Source of the DNA: Kentomonas sorsogonicus
Taxonomy: Eukaryota; Euglenozoa; Kinetoplastea; Trypanosomatida; Trypanosomatidae
Assembly: GCA_030347455.1 (NCBI GenBank)
Contig: JAQOSZ010000061.1
Location: 62,001 to 126,000 of the forward strand
Direction: 5' to 3'
Length of the DNA: 64,000 nt
The notes below the pieces were generated by a model. The model was not told the DNA's origin. It made no database searches and saw only the letters and a program-made list of their open reading frames with translations. The position numbers and the translations under genes are program-made. Of the stretch, positions 34,325 to 44,837 are shown piece by piece (position 1 is the first letter of the stretch; each line of letters begins with the position of its first letter).

Positions 34325-36515
34325 TCACGGCTGCGACTCCACCTCCACCGACTGCAGCGGAATATCGTCGAGCAGCTCCGTCAGATTGCGACCTCGACTG
34401 GTGCCACTCTGCGGCCGGCGAGACGGCTGCTGCCGCTGCTGCTGCTGCTGCTGTTGGTGTGGGTGAGCGTTGTCGCCGTCGTTGTGACGATAGCCGGCAC
34501 GGGTGTCATTCGCCTCGCCCTCGTGCTCCTCCTCTGCCGCCGCCGGCGTGATCGCCACGAGCGCTGCGGACTGGGAGTCAGCGAAGGCAAAGCCCTTCCC
34601 GCGACCGTCGTCGTCGCCGTTTTCGCTTCCGATAGCCTCCCTCGCTGATTGCCGCTGGCGCCGCCGCTGCAGTTGCCGGAGCGACTGCTGATCCCACATG
34701 TGGTATAGCAGAGCGGCGCACACGAGCAGCACGACGCCGCCCGCCTTGTGCCCCACATTTCCTTGATCTTGATAGACGTTCCACTGGGGGATAATGAGAA
34801 TAACGATGGAGGTGACAGGGCCCGCGAGCTGCATCACGACCGAGGCGAGCGTCGGCGAGTGCTCGTTGAGGAAAGTGCAGCCGATGAAGCTCATAATGTA
34901 CCCGAGCGAGTACAGGAGGCCGAAGCGGATGTTCTGCCACGACTCAAACATAAAGTTGATAGAGTTGTCGAAGCGCTCCCACGCGTGGGCGACCGAGTCG
35001 GAGGTGCCGAACCACGGGATCGCGTCCACCGGCAGAACGGCGAAGGAGACGAGGACTTGGAATATCAGCCCAAAGGCGAGAAGCGTCACTTTGGCCGCAT
35101 TCGCCGTGAGGCTCTGCGCGCCCCACGCGTTGTGCAGTCTGCCGTCGTTGTTAGCGGTGCCTACCGCATGCTGCCCAGCGAAGCCCTCCACATATATTTC
35201 CTCCCCCTCCTCCTCTTCGGAGCCGCCCGCGCCGGGCACGGCAGCCACCCCCAACCGCCTCTTCCCCTCTTCTTCTTCCTCCTCCCGCGGGCCGCGCTCC
35301 AGACTCACCGGCGAGAAGAGCGCGCCCTCTTCTCTCAGAAGCGCGAGGCTGTCGTCCGAGGCAAGGTGCCGCCGTGAGCCCTGCGGTGGCGGCGCTGCTG
35401 CCGCCGCAGCAACTGCGCCTTTGTCGAGCCCCACGACGTCCGCGCTGGCCGCCGACGGCAGCGCTGCCTCCCTGCTGAGCGGCGCGCCGTCCCAGCCCCC
35501 GTCCTCCGACCCCGCGACGGGCTCCTTGCGCTCGGGCGTCTCAAGAATTTCCTCGCTCTCCAGCTCCACCCGGCCGTCGACTCCGGGGCGCGCTGCCTTG
35601 CTTGCCATTGCCATCATCGTCATCATCATGTACCGCTCTCGCGGCCGCTGGAGTCTCCCTGGTGTGGCGGTTGCGAACAGACCCGTAGCCTACGGAACCG
35701 CGCGCAGCCCCGCCGGTGGCGGCGGAGGGCGAGACCGCAAGATCCTCAGGGTGGCAGTAGGCTGCCTCCGTCACTGCTGCTGCCGTCACCACCACCACCA
35801 CGGTGCTGTCCAGGTAAAGGCGCTGCACGACGCACCACAGACCGAATATGACGCAGTTCGCGACGTACACCAGCGTCCACTCCCACGATATGCGGGCGCC
35901 GTCGTCGCCGACGGCCATAAAGGACGAGACGCTCGAGAGAAGGATGCCGGCGATCATGAAGAGAAGCGCGCCGATGAACAGCAGCGAGAGGTAGTCGCGC
36001 TGGCGGTCCTCCGGGATGAAGAGAATACTCCACGCCTGCGCGCTGAAGGTGTTGCAGCACATGAGCACCGCCTGCAGGAACTCGGGGGTGTACGTCATGG
36101 CATACACGCCCAGCACGCTGCTGATCGCGTTGGTGGCGCCGCAGGAAAACAGCAGCAGCAGCCGCATCACCGGGCCCCGCGCACGGTTGGTGTCAATCAA
36201 GGTGCGGATTATCGGCATCGGCCCAAAGACACACGTGAAAGCGACGGCGAGGGTGATGAAGAAGAGACACACAAAGGACGTCGTCACGACTTGGATGGCG
36301 ATCTGCGAGGTGTTCGCCGGGCCGCCCTTGGTGGCGAAGAGGTCGAGCCAAAAGTTGACCGCCAGAAGGAAGATGACATTGCCGAGCAGCACCGTCAGCA
36401 CAATCACCGCCGCCAGCGCCAGGCCGAGCGAGCAGCGCTGGGCACGCAGCAGCGCCCACTGCTCCCGCAACTCATCCACCGGCGCTAGCAGGAATTGCTT
36501 GAGACTACGCGGCAT
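34325..36515 (-). CDS. CRT-like transporter A (drug/metabolite superfamily)
   Basis: Polytopic membrane protein, about 730 codons, ATG at 36515 (MPRSLKQFLLAP). The first half has about five or six membrane segments, including SLGLALAAVIVLTVLLGNVI, ATNAISSVLGVYAMTYTPEF and DYLSLLFIGALLFMIAGILL. A long hydrophilic acidic/Ala-rich loop follows (35.15-35.75 kb). The second half has LLAFGLIFQVLVSFAVLPVD, LLYSLGYIMSFIGCTFLNEH, VVMQLAGPVTSIVILIIPQW and GGVVLLVCAALLYHMWD, then a His/Gln-rich tail. The FQVLVSFAVLPVDAIPWF segment and the inverted two-half layout match the chloroquine-resistance-transporter-like family, whose members move peptides, amino acids or thiols across acidic-organelle or plastid membranes. 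One frame change lies in the loop near 35.6 kb. Paralogue of the gene at 39893-41662. Substrate unknown. Confidence 0.72.
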
Positions 36516-37344
36516 TGAGTGGGGGTGGGGGTGGGAGGAGAGAAAGGGAAGGAAGTGGGGGGTATGATTCGTCGCGCTTTCTCACGCTTCCGATTGCCTG
36601 TTTTTATTTATTTATTTTTAACTTTTAGTGGTTTAGCAAAGCGTTTCGCTAGGCGCACGCTCAGCGACCAATGGTGAATGCGCGTGGCAGTATAATACTC
36701 CGAAATTTTTCTTTTTGTGTATATATGGCGATGAGCTTTTTTTTTGTTTTAAATATCACTTAATAGATAAGCCTTCAAATATTGGTATTCCTGTGTTGAA
36801 GGCACTGTTCTTGTTGTTGTAAAACTTTTGACAGATGTGAAGGTTTTTTTTTGTTTCCTGTTTGTGGGGTCGAAAGGGGAAAGAAAAGTGGAAACAGTGG
36901 AGGAAAACGAAGAAAAACAACGAATCGTTTCTGTGCAATAGGTTTGAAACCACTGCTCTACGTCTGCGGAATGCATAACAGAATACCGCGACGCAGGGCG
37001 TGTGCAAAAAAAAAAACAAAAAAACCGCGATCAAGTGCAGTCTTTCCAGTAGTGAAAAAAAATAAAATAAATCGTTTAGAAGCTTACAGGCATGCCAACA
37101 ATTTAGATTAGAAGAACGATACAATGATTGAAAACCACAGGGAAAGTGGCGTGAAGAAAAAGCCTGAGAAATAAAATCAATAGCAATACACAGCAACATC
37201 AAGGAAAGAGAAAAAAAAAGACACGTGGCGAACATAGATGAGAAGAGAGAGAAAAAAAAGCAAAGAGAGAGAGAGAGAGAGAGGGTGGATGGCGACATCG
37301 TCAACCATGAGAAAGACCCTCCCACTCTCGCCCCTTTCTCCGAT
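36516..37344. other. Intergenic region
   Basis: About 830 bases. A G/GA-rich + strand stretch at 36517-36566 is a strong coding-strand polypyrimidine tract for transporter A. No AG separates it from the ATG, so the acceptor may lie upstream. A (GA)n run is at 37263-37283. The rest is AT-rich. Confidence 0.55.
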
Positions 37345-38373
37345 TTACGCGCGGGCGGCCAGGCGCTTGCGGGTGCGCGCGTTCTGCAGCGCCTCCAGCA
37401 CAACAAAGATGACGATGTTATGCGGCACGCAGCGCGCAAAGTAGGCGGTGCTCCCCTTGTACAGACCGTGCAGGCCCTCCACGCGAAACACCTGCGCCGT
37501 CGCGACCGCCAGATTACTAGAGTACCGCGCCGCCCCCGGCGGTGCACTCGTGCGTCGGTTGAAGGCGCGCGTGAGGACGACCTCGAGGGGGTTCATCACG
37601 GCGACGATGCAGGCGGCGGCGAGGGCGGAGGCGAGCACGTGCACGCGCGCGTCGGCGGCGGGGAGGCCCGTCAGCCGCGTCGCGCCGCGCTTGGCGTAGT
37701 CGTAGGAGGGCAGCTGCGTGAGGCTGAGCATCACCGTGCGCTGCGCCGACACGAGCGCCCCCTGCCACAGGCCGCGCACGCCGCCGGCGCGGTAGATGCG
37801 CCGCATCGCGTCTCGCACCCCCGCGTACGCCGCCTCCTCCGCGCTGGCGGGTGCTGCCGGCCGCGCCGCTCCCGCTCCCGCCACACTCGCCATCGCCATC
37901 ACCTTTTGCAGCGCCTCGCGGCCGTACTGCGCCTGCAGCCGCGTCTTGACCATGCTGAAAGGACACGACACGTAGGAGCCGACCACCCCGCACACGGCGC
38001 TCGCGGCGGCGCAGACGAGGAAGGAGTCCTCCGGCCCCGCGGGGCCCACGCGCGGCGGCGGGAGGCCCAGCGCGGCCCGCGTGCGCTCCTTAAGGTCGGG
38101 GTACATGCCGATGCGGATGCCGTTCTGCGAGACCTGCCACAGCACCGCCGGGCACAGGCCCTTCTGCAGCCCCAGCACGCCCTCCTCCCGCACGACCCGC
38201 CACATGCCCTGCGGGAGGTTGCGGTACAGCACCTCGAACTCCCCGCGGCGCTGCATCTCGCCCTGCAGCTGCATCCGCACGCGCATCACGTCAAAGGGGT
38301 TCGACACGAGCGTCGCGACGGCGGAGGAGAGCGAGCCGTCTATCAGCTTCTCCGACACCGTCGTCGACGTCAT
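37345..38373 (-). CDS. Mitochondrial carrier, SLC25A34/35 (OAC-like) type
   Basis: Inner mitochondrial membrane solute carrier, intact, 342 codons, ATG at 38373 (MTSTTVSEKLIDG). It has three tandem repeats, each opening with a carrier signature: SNPFDVMRVRMQLQGEMQRR, SCPFSMVKTRLQAQYGREAL and MNPLEVVLTRAFNRR. Further matches to the SLC25A34/35 group are YRNLPQGMWRVVREEGVLGL, LQKGLCPAVLWQ and QNGIRIGMYPDLKE. Related yeast OAC1 carries oxaloacetate and similar anions; the substrate here is inferred only at group level. An Ala-rich insertion lies in repeat 2 (around 37.85 kb). The gene sits between the two CRT-like transporters. Its start is preceded by a clean CT tract and AG. Confidence 0.9.
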   Translation of the reverse strand: MTSTTVSEKLIDGSLSSAVATLVSNPFDVMRVRMQLQGEMQRRGEFEVLYRNLPQGMWRVVREEGVLGLQKGLCPAVLWQVSQNGIRIGMYPDLKERTRAALGLPPPRVGPAGPEDSFLVCAAASAVCGVVGSYVSCPFSMVKTRLQAQYGREALQKVMAMASVAGAGAARPAAPASAEEAAYAGVRDAMRRIYRAGGVRGLWQGALVSAQRTVMLSLTQLPSYDYAKRGATRLTGLPAADARVHVLASALAAACIVAVMNPLEVVLTRAFNRRTSAPPGAARYSSNLAVATAQVFRVEGLHGLYKGSTAYFARCVPHNIVIFVVLEALQNARTRKRLAARA

Positions 38374-38378
38374 TCCGA

Positions 38379-38427
38379 CTACGCTTATCCAGGAGAGGAG
38401 AGGAGAGGGATGGGGAGGGGGGAGAAG
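38379..38427 (-). promoter_or_regulatory. Trans-splice acceptor region of the carrier gene
   Basis: The coding strand reads a CT-rich tract (38391-38427), then ggataagcgtag, then tcgga and the ATG at 38373. Candidate acceptor AGs are at 38379-38380 and in the ataag just upstream. Assignment as a splice site is by resemblance to kinetoplastid signals. Confidence 0.6.
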
Positions 38428-39725
38428 GTGCTGTGATCGTTTTATCCCCTTGTGCTCTAGTGGTGGTTCTGTGTGCGTAGGGCGTAGGGGTCTGTGTGTG
38501 AGTGGAAGGAGCGGGGGAACGAATGCGAGTAGTGCGGACTGACACTGCCGATACGAAGGGGGGCAAGAGGAGGAAAGACAATAATAAAAATAAAAGGGCG
38601 TGCATTTCGACATAAGTATAGCTTGCGCAAGTATAGTAGGGGCCCCTATAGCCAGTTAGCGAGCAACCGACGCGCTTTGCTGAATTGCGCAGCGCCGCCA
38701 CCGTGCGCATTCATTCCGAACCCTCTACGCATAAAAAGACGTCGGCTCCTATACATTCACACGCATACATTTCACTCCGCTTCGCTCTTTCCAATAATTA
38801 CTTCTTTCCAGTGAATCAGTTTGTATTCTTTTGTGTAATGACTTGATATAATGTTATTACTTTTGATGGGATTGAGGCTGATGAAAGAACAACAAAAAAA
38901 GAGAAGGTTGCTTGTTAGAAAAAAATCAAAAAACGAAGATATTCAACAAGGAGTTAATATTAAAGGTGGAAAACACCATCAACAGAAGTCACACAACGAA
39001 AGTGAAGAGAGAGGAGAAAAAAAAGAAGAAGAAAATAGATCTTTTGATGGTGTCTTTTTCTTTGACGATGACGAGAGAAAACATACGAGAAATTTGAAAA
39101 AAAAAGGAACAATAAAGGTCAGAAATTAATAGAAAACGAACAGTGCATTGAAAGAAAAGTTTTATTATTTTTTTCCAAGTGATGGAAGCATGTGGGCATT
39201 GCGGAGACAAAGAACAATTAAAGAAAAAGAAAAAAAAAAACACTGTGCCACGTAATATCGAGTAAAAAGTGCAGTTGGACGAAGGCGTAAAAAGAAAAAG
39301 AAAAAAGAAAGAAAGAAAGAGCGAAACGGTGAAAAAAAAGAAGAAAGAACATGATGAAATTGACAGAGTTGACTAGTCTTAAAGATCAAGTGAGCCGTGA
39401 GAAGAGTCATTTGTCATCTGTCCTTTGCAGTTGATAAATTGCCTTTTATTTCTCCCATTCTCCTCCTCTTGTTCCATTCATGAGTGTATGTAATCTATGG
39501 ATAGACCGAAGAGTGGAGGGGAAAAGACATTTATCACGGTGATGAAACATTCATTAACCTTGCACTGTTTTCGTTTTCTCTTCTGTCAAAAAGTACGGAG
39601 GAGCATGCTTCAAGAAGAAACCGGATAATAAGTGAAAGAAATGAATACACTCAACACAGAACACCGAAAGAGCAACAAGAAAGAACTATAGAGGGGAAGA
39701 AGGAAATGAGAATCGTAAACAAAAA

Positions 39726-39752
<27 letters not shown>
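39726..39752. repeat. (GT)n microsatellite
   Basis: About 13 GT units on the + strand, in the 3' flank of transporter B. Confidence 0.95.
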
Positions 39753-39756
<4 letters not shown>

Positions 39757-39833
39757 TGGAAAGAAGAGGAGGGAAGAAGTTGAGAAGAAAGATCAGAAAA
39801 ACAAAAACAAAAACACAATCAAGTACAAAGAAT

Positions 39834-39861
<28 letters not shown>
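39834..39861. repeat. (GA)n microsatellite
   Basis: Fourteen GA units on the + strand, 32 bases past the transporter B stop. It is CT-rich on the sense strand. Confidence 0.95.
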
Positions 39862-39864
<3 letters not shown>

Positions 39865-39892
39865 AGTATTGGTGGGACGACGGTCGAGTTTA

Positions 39893-41662
39893 TCACACCA
39901 GCTCCTCCTCGCGCTCCGCCGCCTGCGCCGCTTCCTCCTCCCGCTGCTGCTGCTGGCGTAGACGCCTCTTGCGCTCCTGCCGTTCGCGCCACGCGGCGAG
40001 CACGCGCATCGACTGCTGATCCCACATGTGGTATAGCAGCGCCGCGCACACAAGCAGCACGACGCCGCCCGCCTTGTGCCCCGCGTTGCCGTGGTCCTGG
40101 TAGACGTTCCACTGGGGGATAACGAGAATAACGATGGAGGTGATGGGCCCCGCGAGCTGCATCACGACCGAGGCGAGCGTCGGCGAGTGTTCGTTGAGGA
40201 AGGTGCAGCCGATGAAGCTCATGACATAGCCGAGGGAGTACAGGAGAGCCGAAGCGCACGTTGTACCACGACTCGAAGATGAAGACGACGGAGGTCGAGA
40301 AGCCGTCCCACGCGTGGCGCGCCGAGTCGGAGGTGCCGAACCACGGGATCGCGTCCACCGGCAGAACGGCAAAGGAGACGAGCACCTGGAAGAAGATGCC
40401 GACGACAAGCAGCACGAGCTTGGAGGCGTTGTCGTCGAGGCTGTGCGCGCCCCACTCCTTGCGCTGCGGCACCAGCGGCTCCTCTCCTCGCCGCTCGCCG
40501 CCTCCTCGCCCTCCCCGAAGCCCTCCTCTCGTCGTCGTCAATGTGCACGCGTCCCTCCGTCGCGTCGCCCCTCGCCGGCCTTGAGGCCGCTCTTGTCGTC
40601 GGCGCTGCGCAGTTCCTCCATGACGCCGTCGTCCCCCTCCCGCTCCTCCCGCGCGCCGCCGCCGCCGCCGCTGCGGCTCTTCTCGCGGCTGTGGGGCGCG
40701 GCGGAGTCGCCTTTGCCGCTGCACGCCTTGTCGACCCTGTCGCCGTCGCTGCCGGTGCCAAAGGGCTCGCCGTGCATCGTGTCCTGCGCATGCGGGTCGC
40801 GGCCGGCGGCCCTCTCGTCGTCCTCATTCTCCTCGGCGGCGGCGGCGGCAGTGTCGTCGGCGGCGCCCGCGCCCTCCTCGTCGTCGTCGGCGGCGTCGGC
40901 CTTGACGTCCTTCCCGTCGGTCAGCGGCGTGCGGACGACCATGCCGTCCAGGTACAGACGCTGTACGACGCACCAGAGCCCGAAGACGATGGAGCTGGCG
41001 AGGTAGATGAGCGCCCACTCCCACGACACGCGCGTGCCGTCCTCGCCGACCGCGAGGAAGGCGGACATGCTCGAGAGAAGGATGCCGGCGACCATGAAGA
41101 TGAAGGAGAAGATGAAGAAGAGCGAGAGGTAATTGCGGTGACGGTCTTCCTGGATGAAGAGAATGCTCCACGCCTGCGCGCTAAATGGGATGCAGCACAT
41201 GAGCACCGCCTGCAGGAACTCGGGGGTGTACGTCATGGCGTACACGCCCAGCACGCTGCTGATCGCGTTGGTGGCGCCGGAGGCGAAGAGCAGCAGAAAC
41301 CGCAGCCACGGGTTCAGCATGCGGTTCGTGTCGAAGAGCACGTGGTAGAACGGCTTGAGGCCGTAGAAGGCGCAGAAAACAATCGAGACGAGGAGAAAGA
41401 AGAGGAAGATGAAGAGCGTCGCGACGACCTGGATGCCGATCTGGAAGCTGTTCTGCCCAACGCTCGCCTCGGGGAAGATGGAGAGCCAAAAGTTGAGCGC
41501 GATGAGCAGCATGACGTTGCCGACGATGATGAAGAAGACGCACATGATGGCCAGCGCGAGGCCGATGGTGAGGCGCTGCGAGCGGAGCGCCTCCCACTGG
41601 AAGACGAACTCCTGCAGCAGAGAGTGCCACGAGCGCTTCACAAAGTCGAGCACGCGCTGCAT
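39893..41662 (-). CDS. CRT-like transporter B, paralogue of transporter A
   Basis: About 590 codons, ATG at 41662 (MQRVLDFVKRSWHSLL). Shared blocks with transporter A are nearly identical: ATNAISSVLGVYAMTYTPEF, FGLWCVVQRLYLDG (A has FGLWCVVQRLYLDS), VSFAVLPVDAIPWFGTSDS, MSFIGCTFLNEHSPTLASVV and AGGVVLLVCAALLYHMWDQQ. N-terminal helices, the hydrophilic loop and the C-terminus have diverged; B has an acidic Asp/Glu/Ala loop (40.5-40.95 kb) and ends in a charged EREEELV instead of a His/Gln tail. The frame changes near 40.53 kb, near 40.45-40.5 kb and near 40.24 kb. Family logic as for A. The pattern suggests an old duplication with conserved pore helices and relaxed loops. Confidence 0.72.
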
Positions 41663-42695
41663 TGTATACGTGCCGTGCTTGCTTGCGTGCTTATTTTGTG
41701 TTTGTTTGCTTGTGTGGTCTGCGCGCCCGAGTGTGCCAGTTGCGTAATCGAGTCGGGAATGGAATGTTCGAATGATTTATTTCTTTTTTTTTTCAATTAA
41801 ATGCTGTAATAGGCACTTTTTTTTTTTTAAGTGTACAAAGTTGTGGTTGAGTTGCCTTGTTGTAAGTTTTTTTTTTGTTTTGAATAGTTGATTCTGTGCT
41901 TGTAAAGTCACGGAAATTCCAACAAGAGTACCAACGCTTATAATTTTTGAATAGCGGTATTTATGTGCGAATAAAATATTTATCGGAAAGTGAGAGAAAA
42001 CCTTTTGATGAAACCAAGCGGGGACACTACTGGGACGGAAAAGCAGAATAATATTACTACTGCTGTCGTATATATATGTATGTTTGTTACCGCGCTTGTT
42101 ACGTTGATGGTCTCAGAAAGTGATTGTGGTAACACTGTTGAATTAGTGCTTCAGAGAAGAAGAGAGAATTACGAAGGGCTATGAAAGAGGAACAATAGAA
42201 AGAACAAAAAGAGAAATCTGTAACTACAGTGCAGATAGATAAAAAAAAGAAAGCTAATGTAAGCGAACTATATCTTTAATGAGGGATTGAAGTGGAGGAT
42301 GAGGAAGTAAGAATAGAGTGAATGAATGACATGAATTAACATGCGTGAACGCCGAAAGAAGATAATGTAAGGGGCAGAGGCAAGAAAACACAAGCAGATA
42401 TAAAAAGTGTTATCAGGAAACATGCACGCACGGAGAAGGATCTATATAGTGAGTGTGTGTGTGTGTGTGTGTGCGTCGCATGATGCGTATACAGGGAAAA
42501 AAAAGAGTCATAAAAGAAACATTTTCGCTTCAGTAGGAAAGCCGGGAAAGGCCAAGAACAAAAAATAAGAAAGAGAGAGGGTGTGGGAGGAAAAGAGAGG
42601 ACACCCAGTAGCAGCGCAGCAAATCGCAAATCCAAATGAGAATCCACAACAGGAATCATCACCATCATCATAATTAATAGGTGTGCGCGTGCGCC
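41663..42695. other. Intergenic region
   Basis: About 1 kb, AT-rich with T runs at 41780-41830 and a (GT)n run at 42452-42472. Next to 41662 the + strand is GT/T-rich, so the splice tract of transporter B is not obvious. No gene recognised. Confidence 0.5.
42452..42472. repeat. (GT)n microsatellite
   Basis: About ten GT units on the + strand, in the 3' flank of the J-protein gene. Confidence 0.9.
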
Positions 42696-44050
42696 TCAGA
42701 GGCGGTCGTACTCCTCGCGCCGCTTAGGGTCGCGCAGGACACGATATGCCTGGTTGATCTGCGCCATGGCCTCGTTGGAGCCGCCGACGTCGGGGTGCTG
42801 CGAGAGCACGAGGCGCCGGTAGGAGGAGCGAATCTCGTTGATCGACTCGTCGCCGTTGAGCTGCAGAGCCTTGTAGTACCCTTTAGGGTCGCGAATGATG
42901 TGCTGGCGGCCCGCCTGAGCCTGACCGCCGCCGCCCGCGCCGCCCTCCGTCGACGACGCCTGCGAGGAGGAGGAGGAGGAGGCGCGCGGAGGACCAGCGG
43001 CCGCGGAAGCCCTGCGACGACGGGCGGCGCTGGTAGGCGTGCGTGTCCCAGTAGGACGACTGGCGGTACTCCTCCGTGATGCGCTGCGACTTGGCCGACG
43101 GCCGGAAGCCCGCGTTGTCCTGCCCCAGCCGCTCGTTGCGCAGCGCCGCGCGCTTGCGGTGCAGCTGGTCGCGGCGGTAGCGCGGATAGTACTTGGCGGC
43201 GTAGAAGGCGAGAAGGTACGCCGCGGCGCCGGCGACGGACGCGAAGAAGACGCCGGCGACCTTGTTGGGGGTCGTGAGCAGCACGAGGCCGCCCACGACC
43301 GCCGCCGCCGTCCGCCCAATGTAGAGCGCGTTCAGCAGGTACGGCCCCCCGACGTTGCCGTTGGCGCCCGAGACGTAGATGGTGTAGGTCTGCTCGTCGT
43401 ACTCCGCCTTGATGACGAAGCACGGCACAAAGACGGGCGTCACCTGGTCGATGGTGATGTGCAGCTCCGAGAAGAGGATGGTGATGCTGCTGGCCGTCGG
43501 GTGGTACGAGCGCACCTGCGCCTCCGCCGTCTCGCGCGCCTGCCGCTCCACCTCCTTGCTCCACAATCGTTTTCATCGTCATGGTGGACTGTTCGAAGAG
43601 GTCGATGGCCGCGCCGGTGGTGTCCACCTCGGGGAGCTTGTGCAGCAGCAGGGGGTTGCGCTCGCTGCGCAGCGCCGAGTGCACGTGGGCGATGTTGTAC
43701 TTGTACCCCGCGTAGTTCTGCGTGCGGTTTTCCTCGAAGATGCTGAAGAGCTGCTGCGGCGCCGTCTGCACCGTGCGGCTCGTGCTGCTCGTGTTGCCCT
43801 TGTCATCGCGCGCCGAGTCGGTGTAGCTGACGTTCGCCGTGTAGGTCGCGGCGATGCGGCCGTTGCAGAAGTAAAAGGGCAGGAACTCCTTGACGGGGGT
43901 CGAGAGGTTCAGGTACTGCGTCTGCGCGCCGAACCACCGCTTGCTGTACTTGTCGTTGACCGCCGCGATGGCCTCGTCGGCGTTGAGGCTGAAGTTGATG
44001 CCGCGCGGCGAGTGCACCACGTACAGCAGGCGGAAACTTCGCGCGAACAT
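42696..44050 (-). CDS. Membrane J-protein, C-terminal DnaJ domain, likely mitochondrial
   Basis: Co-chaperone expected to stimulate an Hsp70, about 450 codons, ATG at 44050 (MFARSFRLLYVVHSPRG), with a basic, possibly mitochondrial N-terminus. A beta-rich middle has no recognised domain. Two adjacent membrane helices lie near 43.2-43.35 kb (AAAVVGGLVLLTTP and VAGVFFASVAGAAAYLLAFY). A charged region follows, then a C-terminal J domain (42.7-42.9 kb): GYYKALQLNGDESINEIRSS and LVLSQHPDVGGSNEAMAQIN, ending EEYDRL at the stop. The HPD tripeptide that activates Hsp70 is present. A J domain at the very C-terminus after membrane helices recalls TIM14/Pam18-like or Sec63-like topology, but the length and N-terminal region fit neither exactly. 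The frame changes near 43.57 and 42.99 kb. Confidence 0.85.
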
Positions 44051-44837
44051 GAGGAGTGTGCGCTACGGAGAAACGAAAAGAAGGGGGGGGGGGGGGTGTA
44101 GGAGAAAAAAAAAGAAAGTGGCCAGCTGTGTGAGTAGGGGAAGAGCGTGTGCCGGAATGAACTCGTGCTCAGGTAGGCTGTGGTCACGTGTGTGTGCAGC
44201 GGTAGACAAATAAAACTTGATAGATGATAATAATAATGATAATGAAGGAAAGAGTGCTACAAGTGGACGAGGCAAATTATTATGATAATGTGTGTGCGCG
44301 GGAATTCCGCTACGGCTTGAGTGGTTGGGGAATGAATGCAAGAGAAAAGTAATGAGCTATACTAGGTATTACTACTTTTTTTTTTGTTTCTTGATGATTG
44401 ATAGCTGCTGGCGTGAGCGCGTTAAGGTTAGGGGACGAAGAAGGGAGGGAGGGAGCGTGAAAGAATGAGAAAGAGAGAGATAGAGGGGAGTGGGTCGTGG
44501 GTCCCGTCCGGAAGACACGAGCGACCATCACCAGCAAAAAAACTGCACCGCCACAATATGACGTCGAACAAACAAGCAAATAATAATAATAATAATACAG
44601 CCCCAATGTATCGACGCCGACGGCCACTCTGGGGCGAACCGCGCGTCGTACTCCGCGCGCGTGAGCGCTGGGGTGGAAATCATGAATGGAAGCAATTCAC
44701 GATAAGTAGAGTACGTAAAGGGAGAAAAATATAAAAAACGTATATGCCCCAATGGAAAAAAATAGTGCAGCAGCACGTAAGTGGCAAACACAGACGCCAC
44801 TGAACTGTTTTTCTCCCCCACTAAAGCCGCACCACCC
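44051..44837. other. Intergenic region
   Basis: About 790 bases with the splice tract beside 44050 and AT-rich DNA with AAT repeats (44580-44600). A GC-rich patch lies at 44615-44680. No supported gene. Confidence 0.5.
44063..44120 (-). promoter_or_regulatory. Trans-splice acceptor and polypyrimidine tract
   Basis: The coding strand reads a long T/C tract with a C14 run, then ttttcgtttctccgtag, a 12-base leader and the ATG at 44050. The acceptor AG is at 44064-44063. It is the clearest example in the window of the expected spliced-leader site. Confidence 0.7.

Larger units (their letters stand above)
38374..39892. other. Intergenic region
   Basis: About 1.5 kb between the carrier and transporter B. 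It carries the carrier splice region, a moderately GC-rich part to about 38780 with no credible frame, then AT/purine-rich DNA with a (GT)n run at 39726-39752 and a (GA)n run at 39834-39861 close to the transporter B stop. Confidence 0.5.
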
